The position numbers were made by a program, and so were the translations under genes. DNA of 64,000 bases from Filimonas zeae (GTDB lineage: Bacteria > Bacteroidota > Bacteroidia > Chitinophagales > Chitinophagaceae), in contig NZ_BMIB01000004.1 in NCBI RefSeq assembly GCF_014641615.1, forward strand, positions 496,001 to 560,000. Reading direction: 5' to 3'. Shown here piece after piece: positions 17,742-28,800 of this stretch (the first letter of the stretch is position 1; each line of letters opens with the position of its first letter). Under the pieces are notes generated by a model that saw only the letters and a list, made by a program, of their open reading frames with translations, did not search any database and had not been told where the DNA came from.

Positions 17742-20700
17742 TTATAACACTACCACATCCTCTGTAAAATGCGTGTTATCTCTTTTTAACAAAAGCGTTA
17801 CTGTAAGCCCTTTTACATGATTATTTCTGGCATACACAACGCCATGATGCAGTTCTACCAAAGCCTTTGACAACGACAGCCCTATACCGGTTCCCTTTGT
17901 AAACTGTTGTTGCTGCCGGGGCACTTCGTAGTACAACTGAAATATATTCTCCAGGTCATTTTCCGCTACCCCCGGCCCTTCGTCACACACTTCAATAGCC
18001 ATGTCAAATGGCGCATCAGCGTCTTTGAAGTAAATAGAAATGGCACTACCAGCGGAACTGTACTTAACCGCATTCGACATAAGATTGTATAGTACCGTTT
18101 CCATTTTTTCCGCATCCAGCCAGGCCTGTGTATTACTGGTATGTACCTGAAAAAACACCTGCACCTTCTTTTCGGCAAGTGCATCTGCAAAATACTCCAC
18201 CACCTGTTTAGCCAGCTGTACGGTATCCACCTCACTTATCCATAAAGTAGTTTTGTTGTTATCTACCCTGCCCAGCTCCATCAATTGATGAATGAAGCGA
18301 TACATTCTCCGGGAGTTTTTAATCAACACTTCTATATGACTACGCCCATCCGGCGATAAGTGCTCATTTTTAGCAATAGCCTCTGCAGGCCCCTGTATTA
18401 AGCTGAGCGGGGTTTTTAATTCGTGCGATATGTTGGTAAAAAAACGCTGCTTTAAGGTGGTAATTCCACGCTCTACTGCTATACGCTGCCGCAGTTGCAA
18501 CATGGTTCGGGCCGTGCGTGTTACCAATATAATAACAGCAGCTATCAATATCAGATACAACAGGTAGGCCCACCAGGTTTTCCACGGAGGTGGTAATATG
18601 CGAAACTGCAGCTGCTTTACAACTGTGTTGGTATATCTTTCCGGGCTCAGATTTTTTATCTCAAACACATATCTGCCCGGCGGCAGGTTGGTATAGGTGG
18701 TACGTGAATGGGTGTTATTGGTGTACCATTCATCATCAAAGCCTTTGAGCCTGCAGGCCCAAAGCCCTTCATCCGTAAAACGGTAATCCAGTATACTGTA
18801 ATCGATAGTAATAATGTTATCCTTATGGGTAAGTTTTATTTCTTTAACAGCATTCACACACTGTGGCAGAATACCCGTACTATCCCCCACCTGAATATCT
18901 GTATTGTTTATCTGCAGATTGGTAAAGGCCAGCCTTGCAGTCACTTTATGATCTTCAACCCGCTGCGGCAAAAATTGCAGATAGCCGTTTACCGAACCCA
19001 ATATCAGTTTTCCATTGCTTAAACGAATGGCCGCCGCCTCCGAAAAGCTTTTGGCAGTTATACCATCGTAAGAGTTATAATTTCGGAATCGGATACCATC
19101 AAATTTTGACAGACCATGGGGGGTGCCCAGCCATAGATTATTATCATGGTCTGCCACACAGCTAACCACAAAATCTGTTTGCAGCCCGTCCTTTATTGCG
19201 TAGCTGCGAAAGGTTAGTCGATTTTGCTGCTTATTGTTTATCGCCTTATTAATACCTCCGCCAGATGTTGCCAGCCACATCTGATGGTGGTCATCTTTGT
19301 ATATATACTGAACATCGTTGTTGCTGAGGCTGCTTTCATCACCCGGCACCTCCACATATCTGTTAAAAGCAGCGCTATCCTGCTGCCCGTTCCTTACCAG
19401 CAGCCCATCCGTAGTTCCTATCCACAGTTGTCCGGCAGTATCCAGTGCCATATGCCGCACTTTTCCAAAACCATCATGTGGATAATTGGTAAGCCCATTG
19501 CCCCGGTGAATAAATGCAACGCCTCCCTTATTTTCCCGTATCAGGTTTATACCATTTTCCAGCGTACCCACCCAAATACGATGCTGTTTATCTTCCACTA
19601 TAGCATACACCTTTGCAGAACTGATAGCGCTATCACCAACACCAGGTATAAAATGCTGCAGGCGGTAACTGGCACCGGCTATATTTAATGGCATAGCCTT
19701 AAACAATCCATTATTTCTGGTACCCAGCCAGATATTATGCAAACAATCTTCATAAATACGATGTACCTGCCCCATCCCACCTTCAGGCATATTCCGCAAC
19801 GCTACCGCCACCTTCTTTCCATCTTTTATCACATATATATTACCTGCACGGGTTGCCACCCATACGCGGTTCAGATGGTCGGCACAAAGCCCTTTCACCT
19901 CATTCAGCGTTCTCTCCGGTGAGTCTTCCAGCTGGTACTGCTCAAAATCGTTTTCATGAAGAATAAGCCGGTACACCCCATCTTCGGCAGTGGCCAGCCA
20001 CATTACTCCATCTTCATCATAAAAAACAACCCGCACACTGTTAGGAAACAAACGCGCCTCATCGGCGGGGTTATTATGAAAGTAAGTAATGGCCCGGGCA
20101 ACCGTATCGTAAAACCCCAATCCACTCCCCTTCATAAGCGCCCAAAACCTGCCTTTGGAATCTTCCAGTGTTTCAAATCCTCTGAACAAACCAGCGCCTT
20201 TATCACTGGGCCTGAGCAAAAAAGTACGGAAGGTTTTCTTCACCGGATCAAACTGTATAATTCCGTTATCTTCCGGCTCAATCCAGATATTGCCACGGCT
20301 ATCGCCTGAAATTGCATGCCACTGATTACTGCCCGGCATTTGAAAAGATGCTGTAACACCCGTTACCCAATTAAATTTCTTCAGCACATTACCGGGTGTA
20401 ATGCCATAAACAGCTTGCTCCTGCTGTTGTATATACAAACCTTTTAACCCGGTATCATTTACTTTACAGGCAGTTAAACGCTGGCTGGTATAGGAATAAG
20501 TAAGCAGATACCCCCGGTTATTGGTAAGCCACAGCATATTGCCGCGTATGGCAATATGCGTAAGCAACCCCGGTACCGGTACAGCAGGTGCAGGTACCGG
20601 CCTGTATAAACCGTTTTGCTGTGGCATAAGCAACACCAGCCCTTTGTCTGTTCCCAGCCAGTAACGCCCTAGCCTGTCTTTCTCAAAAAAAAGAATCTCA

Positions 20701-21251
20701 TTAGAAGGTATGTTGCCCCTGCTGTTTACATCAGCAGAAAATTGCTGCCAGCATATTCCCCCTGTTCCATTGGCCACCACACGAAAAACGCCGTGGTTCT
20801 TAGTCAGCAGCCAGGCATCTCCATTCCGCCCGTTCATTACATGATGAAACTCCCGCCGCCGGCCATCCTTCATAGCAGGCAAAAAGTCTTCCAGCGCAAG
20901 AAAGGATTCTGTTTTTTTATTAAACAGATATATAAAACCATCATTGGATTTCAGCCACAGGTGCCCCTTTGCATCATCCACAATCTTGTCAATCCGGTTA
21001 TTTTTTAAAGCTGTTTTTGCATGGGGCGTGGTTTTGTAGCTTACAAACCTTCGTCCGTCAAACCGGTTCAGTCCGGCCCAGGTACCCAGCCACATAAATC
21101 CTTCCGCATCTTTGGTAATGCACATAATGCGGTTGTCTGAAAGGCCATCATCGGTAGTATAATGCAGTACCGTACATCCGGGCTGGCAAAAGCCCATAGC
21201 GGTAAACCATAGCAGTAAAACTAACGTAGCAACAAAACACTTCATAGGCAT
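17742..21251 (-). CDS. Hybrid two-component-type sensor kinase (Reg_prop/Y_Y_Y), lacking receiver and HTH
   Basis: A 1169-residue inner-membrane sensor. After a signal peptide come two-component-regulator propeller repeats forming two periplasmic beta-propellers (e.g. SDNRIMCITKDAEGFMWLGT, GHLWLKSNDGFIYLFNK; about 25-800), then a Y_Y_Y domain (LPPGRYVFEIKNLSPE), a membrane helix (about 892-917), HisKA with ISHELKTPLSLIQGP (His about 943) and HATPase with NLMSNAVKYSS, DEGPGV and GTGIGLSLSKALVEL. In the usual Bacteroides HTCS the receiver and AraC domains follow in the same protein; here the protein stops after the ATPase and they are encoded by the gene immediately upstream. Its ATG directly follows that gene's TAA (a second ATG lies two codons later). 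The family senses oligosaccharides in the periplasm. Confidence 0.94.
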   Translation of the reverse strand: MPMKCFVATLVLLLWFTAMGFCQPGCTVLHYTTDDGLSDNRIMCITKDAEGFMWLGTWAGLNRFDGRRFVSYKTTPHAKTALKNNRIDKIVDDAKGHLWLKSNDGFIYLFNKKTESFLALEDFLPAMKDGRRREFHHVMNGRNGDAWLLTKNHGVFRVVANGTGGICWQQFSADVNSRGNIPSNEILFFEKDRLGRYWLGTDKGLVLLMPQQNGLYRPVPAPAVPVPGLLTHIAIRGNMLWLTNNRGYLLTYSYTSQRLTACKVNDTGLKGLYIQQQEQAVYGITPGNVLKKFNWVTGVTASFQMPGSNQWHAISGDSRGNIWIEPEDNGIIQFDPVKKTFRTFLLRPSDKGAGLFRGFETLEDSKGRFWALMKGSGLGFYDTVARAITYFHNNPADEARLFPNSVRVVFYDEDGVMWLATAEDGVYRLILHENDFEQYQLEDSPERTLNEVKGLCADHLNRVWVATRAGNIYVIKDGKKVAVALRNMPEGGMGQVHRIYEDCLHNIWLGTRNNGLFKAMPLNIAGASYRLQHFIPGVGDSAISSAKVYAIVEDKQHRIWVGTLENGINLIRENKGGVAFIHRGNGLTNYPHDGFGKVRHMALDTAGQLWIGTTDGLLVRNGQQDSAAFNRYVEVPGDESSLSNNDVQYIYKDDHHQMWLATSGGGINKAINNKQQNRLTFRSYAIKDGLQTDFVVSCVADHDNNLWLGTPHGLSKFDGIRFRNYNSYDGITAKSFSEAAAIRLSNGKLILGSVNGYLQFLPQRVEDHKVTARLAFTNLQINNTDIQVGDSTGILPQCVNAVKEIKLTHKDNIITIDYSILDYRFTDEGLWACRLKGFDDEWYTNNTHSRTTYTNLPPGRYVFEIKNLSPERYTNTVVKQLQFRILPPPWKTWWAYLLYLILIAAVIILVTRTARTMLQLRQRIAVERGITTLKQRFFTNISHELKTPLSLIQGPAEAIAKNEHLSPDGRSHIEVLIKNSRRMYRFIHQLMELGRVDNNKTTLWISEVDTVQLAKQVVEYFADALAEKKVQVFFQVHTSNTQAWLDAEKMETVLYNLMSNAVKYSSAGSAISIYFKDADAPFDMAIEVCDEGPGVAENDLENIFQLYYEVPRQQQQFTKGTGIGLSLSKALVELHHGVVYARNNHVKGLTVTLLLKRDNTHFTEDVVVL

Positions 21252-22094
21252 TTATAAGCCTCTTCTCTGTTCCAGATAATCAGTAGGGGTAATAGTAAAG
21301 TGCGCCTTAAAGCAGGCCGTAAAATATTTAGGCGTGCTAAACCCTACCAGATAGGCCACTTCAGCAACATTGCCGGCACCTGCATCCAGGTACTCTTTGG
21401 CGCGCTTCAGGCGCATATCCCGTACAAATTCCACCGGTGCCAGATTGGTTAAACTTTTAAATTTGCGGTAAAAGGTAGTGCGCGACATGTTCATGGCCAG
21501 GGCCACTGCATCTACATTAAAATTCACATCCGCCATTTTCTCTTCTACTACCGCTACCATCTTTCTCAGAAATCTGTCATCCTGCGAAGTAATCAGTTGC
21601 ACTTCCGGCGTTTGGGTAGTCACCTTCCCCCCTTCAACCAGCGCTGCAAATAACTTTCTGCGCCGGGCTACCAGGTTTCTGATAGCAGCTGCCAGATAGT
21701 CCTGCCGGAACGGTTTGGTAATATAAAAATCTGCCCCATAGTCCAGCGCTTCAATCTGATTCTCTACAGCACTTTTTTCTGTTAGCAGTATCACGGGTAT
21801 ATGGCTGGTGGCCATATAAGACTTAAGATGTTGCAGCAACTCAATACCAGTCATCCGGGGCATTACCACATCACTCACCACTACATCGGGTAATAATATC
21901 CGGGCTTTTTCCCATCCCTCTTCCCCATCCGCAGCCGCCTCTACGCGATACCATTCGGTAAGCTGGCTTTTTATAAAAGTTCTTAAATCAACATTGTCCT
22001 CTACCAGTAATAACAGGGGTAAATTGCTGGGCGAACCATCACACATTACCGGGGCGGTAATAACAGGCAACACATTTCCGGCAAACATTTTCAT
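21252..22094 (-). CDS. Response regulator with AraC-type DNA-binding domain
   Basis: A 280-residue cytoplasmic protein: receiver domain at about 27-140 with VEDN acid pair, phospho-acceptor Asp75 in VVSDVVMPRMTG, Thr105 in VILLTEK and Lys127 in YITKPFR, then an AraC double HTH (NVDAVALAMNMSRTTFYRKF and VAEVAYLVGFSTPKYFTACF). All key residues are present. This is the receiver-HTH half of an HTCS as a separate protein, first in an operon with its kinase (no gap). The regulated genes may once have included the degraded susD region downstream, or the divergent TonB receptor upstream. The start ATG gives a short unstructured lead before the receiver. Confidence 0.94.
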   Translation of the reverse strand: MKMFAGNVLPVITAPVMCDGSPSNLPLLLLVEDNVDLRTFIKSQLTEWYRVEAAADGEEGWEKARILLPDVVVSDVVMPRMTGIELLQHLKSYMATSHIPVILLTEKSAVENQIEALDYGADFYITKPFRQDYLAAAIRNLVARRRKLFAALVEGGKVTTQTPEVQLITSQDDRFLRKMVAVVEEKMADVNFNVDAVALAMNMSRTTFYRKFKSLTNLAPVEFVRDMRLKRAKEYLDAGAGNVAEVAYLVGFSTPKYFTACFKAHFTITPTDYLEQRRGL

Positions 22095-22303
22095 ATTCGT
22101 TAATAAAACAATCGTAGATATAAATAAAACCAGTTGGTCTATAAATTTACCCTGATTAGCAGAGAAATATGCAAATGGTTACGCAAACGATTGCAAGCGA
22201 AAGCCCATGCGCACAAATTCCGTATCGGGAATATTTTATTCCCAATTACATAAATGCTCCCCTCTCCGTCCGCTCAATTTTGCGGTTCGCAAAAAAGCCA
22301 TTT

Positions 22304-24619
22304 ATGAACACACGAAAAGTAATCCTTCTCTCCTTCCTTTTGTTTCCCTTTCTTGCTGCCCTGGCACAAACCGGAAGCATAAAAGGAAAAGCTACCACTG
22401 CCGATGGAAAACCGGCAGAACTTGTTAACATCCGCATTACAGAAACCGGCAAAGGCACTGTTGTAAATTATGCCGGCAACTACACGTTAAATAATATAGC
22501 CCCCGGCGCTTATACCATTACCGCCAGCTTTACCGGCCTGCTTACCCAGCGTAAAAATGTAACGGTAACAGCCGGTAATGCCACCGTTGCAGACTTTATG
22601 CTGGCAGAAAGCCACCAGCAGCTACAGGATGTGGTTATCAGCTCGGGCAAAAACAAAATCACCGGTAAAAACTCAGAGCAGATTGCGCGTATGCCTATCA
22701 CCAACCTGCAAAACCCACAGGCTTATAATGTGGTAGGGCAAGAGTTGATGAAACAGCAAAACACTATTACGCTTACTGATGCGTTTAGCAATGCACCTGG
22801 CGTAACACCCATATTATACCCCAGTGGTGGTATAGCAGCATTATCGCGCGGCTTTTCAACCGATGTAAATGCACGTAACGGTCTGCAATCTACTGCCGGA
22901 CGTTCCAGTGCCGATGTGGCCAATATTGAGCGGATTGAATTTATTAAAGGGCCATCGGGAACGCTGTTTGGCGCAGGTATTTCCTCTTTTGGCGGCGTGG
23001 TAAACCTGGTAACCAAAAAGCCATTTGAAACCTTTCAGGGCAGTGTTGACCTGTCTATGGGCAGCTTTTCACTGGGCCGCATCAGTGCCGACATTAATAC
23101 GCCTTTAAAAAAAGACAACAGCCTTTTACTGCGCGTAAACACAGCCTTACAAAAGCAGGACAGTTATAACGAACGCGGTTTTTATAACAGCTCGTTACTG
23201 GCGCCCAGCTTATTATACAAAGCCACCGACCGCTTAACCCTGCTGGTAGATGCGGAATTTTACAACGTAAACTCTATCCGCCCCAGTTATGTGCGTTTAA
23301 CACCCGCATCGGGCATCCGCTCCTATGCAGATATACCACTTGACTATAAAAAATCTTTACTGGATAACGATCTGGACGCTAAAACCAGCGCATCTAAATT
23401 TTTTGCGGAGGCAAAATATAAGTTAAGCAATACCTGGACCTCCAGCACCAATGTATCTTACGTAAACGAATCTGTTGAACGCAGCTATCAGGATTACCCT
23501 ATCTGGATATCAAAAGACAGTGTTACCATAGATGTTTCCAAATACGGGCCTATCAGCAACGTATACACCAACCTGCAGCAAAACTTCAACGGCACCTTTC
23601 AAACAGGTTCTGTTAAACACACCTTCCTTGCCGGTGCCAATATTGCGCAATACAAAGGCAGAGGTTCCAGCGGCAGTACGGGTGTAATAAGAGCATTCGA
23701 CATCCGCAACAACAACGCTAAGGTGGACCGTTTACTGGTTGACAGTGCGCTTACACCCGGTAAACTCATGAACTGGGGTTTATCTAATACCATTACTTAT
23801 GGCGCTTATGTATCAGACGTAGTTAACCTTAGCGACCGTTTTTATGTAATGCTTGGTCTCAGATATGAGTATATTGAAGATAAGTCAACCGGCATATGGG
23901 CAACCCAATATACCCAAAGCTCACTCTCTCCCAAACTGGGCCTGGTGTACCAGCTACTGAAAGACCGTGTATCGCTGTTTGGCAACTATATGAATGGCTA
24001 CCAGAACATGCCTCCGGTTACACAACCAGATGGCTCCCGCTTTACGGTTAAACCTGTTTATGCCAAACAATACGAGGGAGGCATAAAAGCTGAGTTGATG
24101 CATAAAAAAATAAGCACCACGCTTAGCTACTACTACATTGATATTGATAACGCTGTACGTTACGATGGCAACTTCTTTGCCTTCCAGGATGGCAAACAGA
24201 GAAGCAAAGGCATTGAATGGGATTTTACTGCCACCCCCACAGAAGGTCTTACCGCTATACTGGGTTATGGCTATAACGATAACCGCATTATTGACGCTAA
24301 AGGAATGGAAGGCAATATTGTATCCAACGCACCACAACATATAGCCAACTACTGGTTCAACTACCATTTTAAATCAGGCTTCCTGAAAAACTTTGGTTTG
24401 GGCGCTGGTGGCAACTATGTAGGAAAGGCTTATTTTGATGATGAAAACAACTACCTGCTGCCCTCTTATCATATTGTAAACGCAAGTGCATTTTATGAAA
24501 CGGGTAAATTAAGACTGGGCCTGAAACTAAATAACATCGGAGATAAAAAAAGCTGGGGCTTCTGGGGTGCACCTAACCCTACGCGCAATTTTGTAGCAAA
24601 CCTGACCATTAAATTTTAA
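22304..24619 (+). CDS. TonB-dependent siderophore-type receptor
   Basis: About 771 residues from ATG 22304; the longer frame from 22169 adds 45 residues before the signal peptide (ILLSFLLFPFLAALAQ) and is rejected. It has a CarboxypepD_reg domain (GSIKGKATTADGKPAELVNI, about 24-105), a plug (TLTDAFSNAPGVTP, VANIERIEFIKGPSGTLFG, GGVVNLVTKKP; about 125-235) and a large barrel ending in Phe (NLTIKF). The plug matches ferri-siderophore receptors (FhuA/FecA class), not SusC. The next gene, a PepSY-TM protein, supports iron acquisition: uptake of a ferric siderophore followed by reduction in the periplasm. The divergent promoter region is shared with the response regulator (22095-22303). Confidence 0.9.
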   Translation: MNTRKVILLSFLLFPFLAALAQTGSIKGKATTADGKPAELVNIRITETGKGTVVNYAGNYTLNNIAPGAYTITASFTGLLTQRKNVTVTAGNATVADFMLAESHQQLQDVVISSGKNKITGKNSEQIARMPITNLQNPQAYNVVGQELMKQQNTITLTDAFSNAPGVTPILYPSGGIAALSRGFSTDVNARNGLQSTAGRSSADVANIERIEFIKGPSGTLFGAGISSFGGVVNLVTKKPFETFQGSVDLSMGSFSLGRISADINTPLKKDNSLLLRVNTALQKQDSYNERGFYNSSLLAPSLLYKATDRLTLLVDAEFYNVNSIRPSYVRLTPASGIRSYADIPLDYKKSLLDNDLDAKTSASKFFAEAKYKLSNTWTSSTNVSYVNESVERSYQDYPIWISKDSVTIDVSKYGPISNVYTNLQQNFNGTFQTGSVKHTFLAGANIAQYKGRGSSGSTGVIRAFDIRNNNAKVDRLLVDSALTPGKLMNWGLSNTITYGAYVSDVVNLSDRFYVMLGLRYEYIEDKSTGIWATQYTQSSLSPKLGLVYQLLKDRVSLFGNYMNGYQNMPPVTQPDGSRFTVKPVYAKQYEGGIKAELMHKKISTTLSYYYIDIDNAVRYDGNFFAFQDGKQRSKGIEWDFTATPTEGLTAILGYGYNDNRIIDAKGMEGNIVSNAPQHIANYWFNYHFKSGFLKNFGLGAGGNYVGKAYFDDENNYLLPSYHIVNASAFYETGKLRLGLKLNNIGDKKSWGFWGAPNPTRNFVANLTIKF

Positions 24620-24625
24620 TTGGGT

Positions 24626-25771
24626 TTGAAAACTAAAAAAATTATTGGCAAAATACACCTCTGGCTCGGACTTAGCTCCGGGCTGGTGGTAGTAATACTA
24701 GGTATTACAGGCTGCTTACTGGCATTTGAAGAAGAACTGCAACCGCTGTTTTATAAACAGCGGTATTTTGTTAAGGAAACAGGTACAGTGCGTTTGCCTG
24801 CCGACACCTTAATACATATTGCCCGCGGCACCCTTGGCCATCATGCACCACCTTCCAGCCTTCTCTCTTATAACGATCCTTCCCGCACGGCAGCAGTAAT
24901 CAGTTATAAGGGCACCACCGGTTGGAACTACTTTAACAGCATCAAAACCTATCAAACGGTTTATATTAACCCTTACACAGGCAGGATACAGTACATTGAA
25001 AACACAAAGCTGGAATTTTTCAGGATAGTGCTGATGTTACATTACAACCTGTTACTGGAGCAAACCGGCAAGTACATTATTGGCTATGCCACCATCATCT
25101 TTATTGTACTGCTGATATCCGGGTTGGTGCTCTGGTGGCCAAAGAATAAAGCTGCCGCTAAACAACGGTTTGCTTTTCGCTGGAAGGAAACCACAAAATG
25201 GAAAAGGAAAAACTACGATCTGCATAATATCAGCGGCTTTTATGCACTGCTATTTGCGTTAATTATTGCGCTAACCGGTATGGTATGGGCTTTTGCGTGG
25301 TTTGACAACGGTATGCAGTGGATAGCCAATGGAGGAAAAGCCAGCCCTATAGAAAAACCCTTTCAATCAACCCCTGCAACAGGCAGGCAAACTAATGTAT
25401 TCAACGCCATTCTCTCAGATATGCAGGCAAAAGCACCTGGCGACTTATACGACATCAGCATTCCGCAGGATGACAGTTCTGCGATTTATGGCTATAGCCA
25501 GTGGATGCATGCACAATATAAGTGGACAAGCTTTTATTACAACCAGCATAGCGGCAAAAATCTGTCAGCAAGCTATTTCCATCAGAAAACGCGCGGCGAG
25601 CAATTAAGAAGTATGAATTATGATATTCATGCCGGCTCCATTGCCAATATGCCGGGAAGGATTATCATGTTTATAGTAAGCTTTATATGCGCAGGCCTTC
25701 CGGTAACGGGTTTGTATATCTGGATAGGAAGGCGTAAGAAAACGCTGAAGCCACTCCAGGCCAGCATGTAA
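24626..25771 (+). CDS. PepSY-associated transmembrane protein (probable ferri-siderophore reductase)
   Basis: About 381 residues with four membrane helices: about 12-34 (WLGLSSGLVVVILGITGCLL), 140-165, 195-220 and 345-370, and a large periplasmic part between them. The family (PepSY_TM) includes inner-membrane proteins that reduce siderophore-bound iron. It starts with TTG; either the TTG right after the receptor stop (24620) or that at 24626 is possible, and I chose 24626 because MKTKKIIGKIHLW is the typical start of the family. It follows the TonB receptor with almost no gap, so they are co-expressed. Conserved histidines such as KIHLW and LMLHYNLL fit haem ligands, which is inference. Confidence 0.85.
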   Translation: MKTKKIIGKIHLWLGLSSGLVVVILGITGCLLAFEEELQPLFYKQRYFVKETGTVRLPADTLIHIARGTLGHHAPPSSLLSYNDPSRTAAVISYKGTTGWNYFNSIKTYQTVYINPYTGRIQYIENTKLEFFRIVLMLHYNLLLEQTGKYIIGYATIIFIVLLISGLVLWWPKNKAAAKQRFAFRWKETTKWKRKNYDLHNISGFYALLFALIIALTGMVWAFAWFDNGMQWIANGGKASPIEKPFQSTPATGRQTNVFNAILSDMQAKAPGDLYDISIPQDDSSAIYGYSQWMHAQYKWTSFYYNQHSGKNLSASYFHQKTRGEQLRSMNYDIHAGSIANMPGRIIMFIVSFICAGLPVTGLYIWIGRRKKTLKPLQASM

Positions 25772-25800
25772 GCATCTCTTTTTATGACGCCCTTTAAAGC

Positions 25801-25834
25801 TTAGTAAGGTGGCAAACACTTACCACCTTACTAA
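25801..25834. terminator. Bidirectional terminator hairpin between convergent genes
   Basis: A perfect 12-bp stem, TTAGTAAGGTGG and CCACCTTACTAA, with a 10-base loop lies between the convergent PepSY gene (ends 25771) and the GH2 gene (ends 25866). No strong T-run follows on either side, but position and symmetry fit a shared terminator. Confidence 0.7.
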
Positions 25835-25865
25835 ACTACAAATACCAGCAAATAAGCTACATCTA

Positions 25866-28800
25866 TTATTCTTCCACTACAATCGTTTCCTTTTCTCCCT
25901 GTCTACTTTCGTATATCTCTGCTTCAATAATACTCAACGTTCCTTTTGCATTGGCATCATCACGGGCTACGCCATCATCCAGCTTTTTCCCGTTTACCTC
26001 CACACCGCTGTTGCCACCCGTACTGGTAGCAGTACCATCTAACTGAATTCTCACTTTACGGCCACGTTGTGGTGTGCACCGGATGGTGTAATACCCCAGC
26101 GTTGGTTTTGTATTTCCTTTAAATACTTCCCTGCCATCAACAGTAATAGAAAGCGGATACATTCTGGAGCGGAAGTTGTTCAGCTTTAAGGTTACCTCAC
26201 TTACTACTGCTTCTCTTTCCAGCGTATACTCAATCCATGCGGTGGATAACTTGCCATCGTTTACCCAATCAGACAGTTCATTATCATCAAAACTGGCAAA
26301 GGCACTGTCTGCATGCGCACCGGCTGTAGCACTGGCAACGGCAACCGGGGTACGCAATATTGCATAAGAAGGTGTGGAAGGCGTAGGCCCTCTGTCCAGC
26401 CGGTATGTAAGGCCTGCTGCCGGCAGTACCGTGGTAAGTCCGTTTTCAACCGCAAATGCAGTGGTTGTTAAAGTAACAGATGCATCCCGTAATCCCACCG
26501 CTGTAGCTTTTACTGTTATAGTACCGGGTGTGGTGGTAGCGCGAACCAGAAAACGGTTTACACCACCTTCTACCGGAAACTTATCTGTCATTACATAATT
26601 GCCTGGTCCCATTGCCATACCACCTCTCCATTCGCCCGGCCCTGTTAAGGTGTATTGTATCATGTTCAACGCCGTAGGGCAACGGTTGCCGCTGGCATCT
26701 ACTACTTCCACTTCCACCAGTGCCATGTCATGGCCATTGGCAATAAAAGGAACCGGCCGCTGTATTTGTGTTAAACGAAGCGCCACAGGCTGCCCCACGG
26801 TGGTGATGGTGCCTGTACAAACCTGTTTTCCATTGTTGTTAAAGCCGGTAGCTGTAATACTTCCTGCCTGCCACTGCACATCTTTAAACGTAAACAGAAA
26901 GCCATCACTTTTCACACCAAAACCCAATGACTCACCGTTTACTTTCAATTCCACCTTATCTGCTGTAGCTATTACATAAATGTCTTTTTTAACATCAGGC
27001 ACATAGTTCCAATGCCCTACAATATGAAGGCTGTGCTGCTTAGGATTTACCCATCCATCCCACATTACCTTATGGGCATAGTAGTTTTGCTTTTTAATAC
27101 GCAGTGCATCCACCTCGCCACTGCGGCGGTAGTTTTCCTCACCACGATGATGGGTATTGGTTTCCGACCATATGATATTTACCCCACCGCTGCTTACCCG
27201 CTTGCCCGTTCCCGGACGCTCGCGCCAGAACTCATACCAGCGTTTTACATTTTCTACTGCATGCGATTCCATATTGCGGTTGTACGGTTTGGCATCCGGT
27301 GATTTTACCATTTTATTAAACGTTACCGACCATATACTGTCCGGCCCGGTTCCATCTTTATGATACGGAGGGGTAAAATCATCCCAATATTTTCTCGATC
27401 CCTCATCCCGCGAATACTCCATAGCCCACATGGGAATATGCGCACTTTTATTGGTATACAACATTTCTCCACCATATTCAGCCACCTTGCTATCCAGCAT
27501 TTCGCGGCTGCCTATAGCCCTTCCACCATGCGCATCGTACAAATCGCGTATAGCTTTCATTTCACGCATATGTGCTTCGCTGATAGATTCATTGCCCGAT
27601 TCATAAAAAATAATACTCGGGTTATTTCTGTTATAAATAATAGCATCGCGCATTAATGCTTTACGCTGCTGCCAACGAATGCCTTCCACATCTTTTTCCG
27701 CATCACCGGCGGGCATGGCCTGCAAAAGCCCCACCCGGTCGCAACTCTCAATATCCTGTTTCCACGGTGTTACATGCATCCAGCGCACCAGGTTACCACC
27801 ACTTTCCACCATCAGCTTATTGCTGTAGTCACTCATCCAGGCTGGTACCGAAGCGCCTGCACCCGGCCATTCATTGGTGGTGCGTTGCGCATATCCATGT
27901 ACCATAATAACCCTATCGTTCAAATAAATCATACCATCTTTAAAAGCTGTTTTCCGGAAACCCGTTTTGGTAGTAACAGCATCCACCGTTTTACCATTTA
28001 CCTTCAGCAAAGTAGTTACATCGTACAGGTAACCATACCCCCAGCTCCAGAAATTCAGATTGTTTACAGCTGCTGCTGCACTTACTATTGTTTTTTCTCC
28101 TGGCGCCAGAGACACTTTATCGCCGCTGAAGCTTTTTATCAACTTTCCATTTACATCGCGCACCGCAACTTCGTAGGTAAAATGCTGTGGCGTTGTTGTT
28201 TCATTTTTCACCTCCGACGCCGCATGTATGGTGGCAGATTTATTTTTAATATTATAATCACTTCCATAAATATAAACACCCGTTGTATTGAGGTTTGCAT
28301 ATAAAGGAAGCGTTTGATATAACTTAGGTGCAACGTGCAGGTAAACGTTTTTGGTAATACCTCCGTAATTCACATTAAAATTGCGATCTTCCCACTGATA
28401 CTTTTGATTCGTTGCTTTTTCGCGGTAATCCCAGTTATTGTCAATTCTTGCCGCTACTACGTTTTCATCACCGGGTTTTATATAATCTGTTACATCAAAC
28501 CCAAAGGCCATTACGCCGTTTTCGTGCAACCCTACATGCTTTCCGTTAACAAAAAAATCACCACCCTGGCGTATGCCTTCAAACTCCAGAAACACCTTTT
28601 GCCCTTTGGCAGCAGCAGGCAGGATAAACTTTTTGCGGTACCATACAATAGCCGTTGACAGATTAACTATATCTTTTTTAAACGCTTCATCTTCATTCCA
28701 CGCATAGGGCAGCGTTACGCGCTTCCACCCGCCATCATTATAATCAGGTACAGCAGCGTCTATGCTATCACCTGTATATACTTTCCAGTCCGCATTAAAA

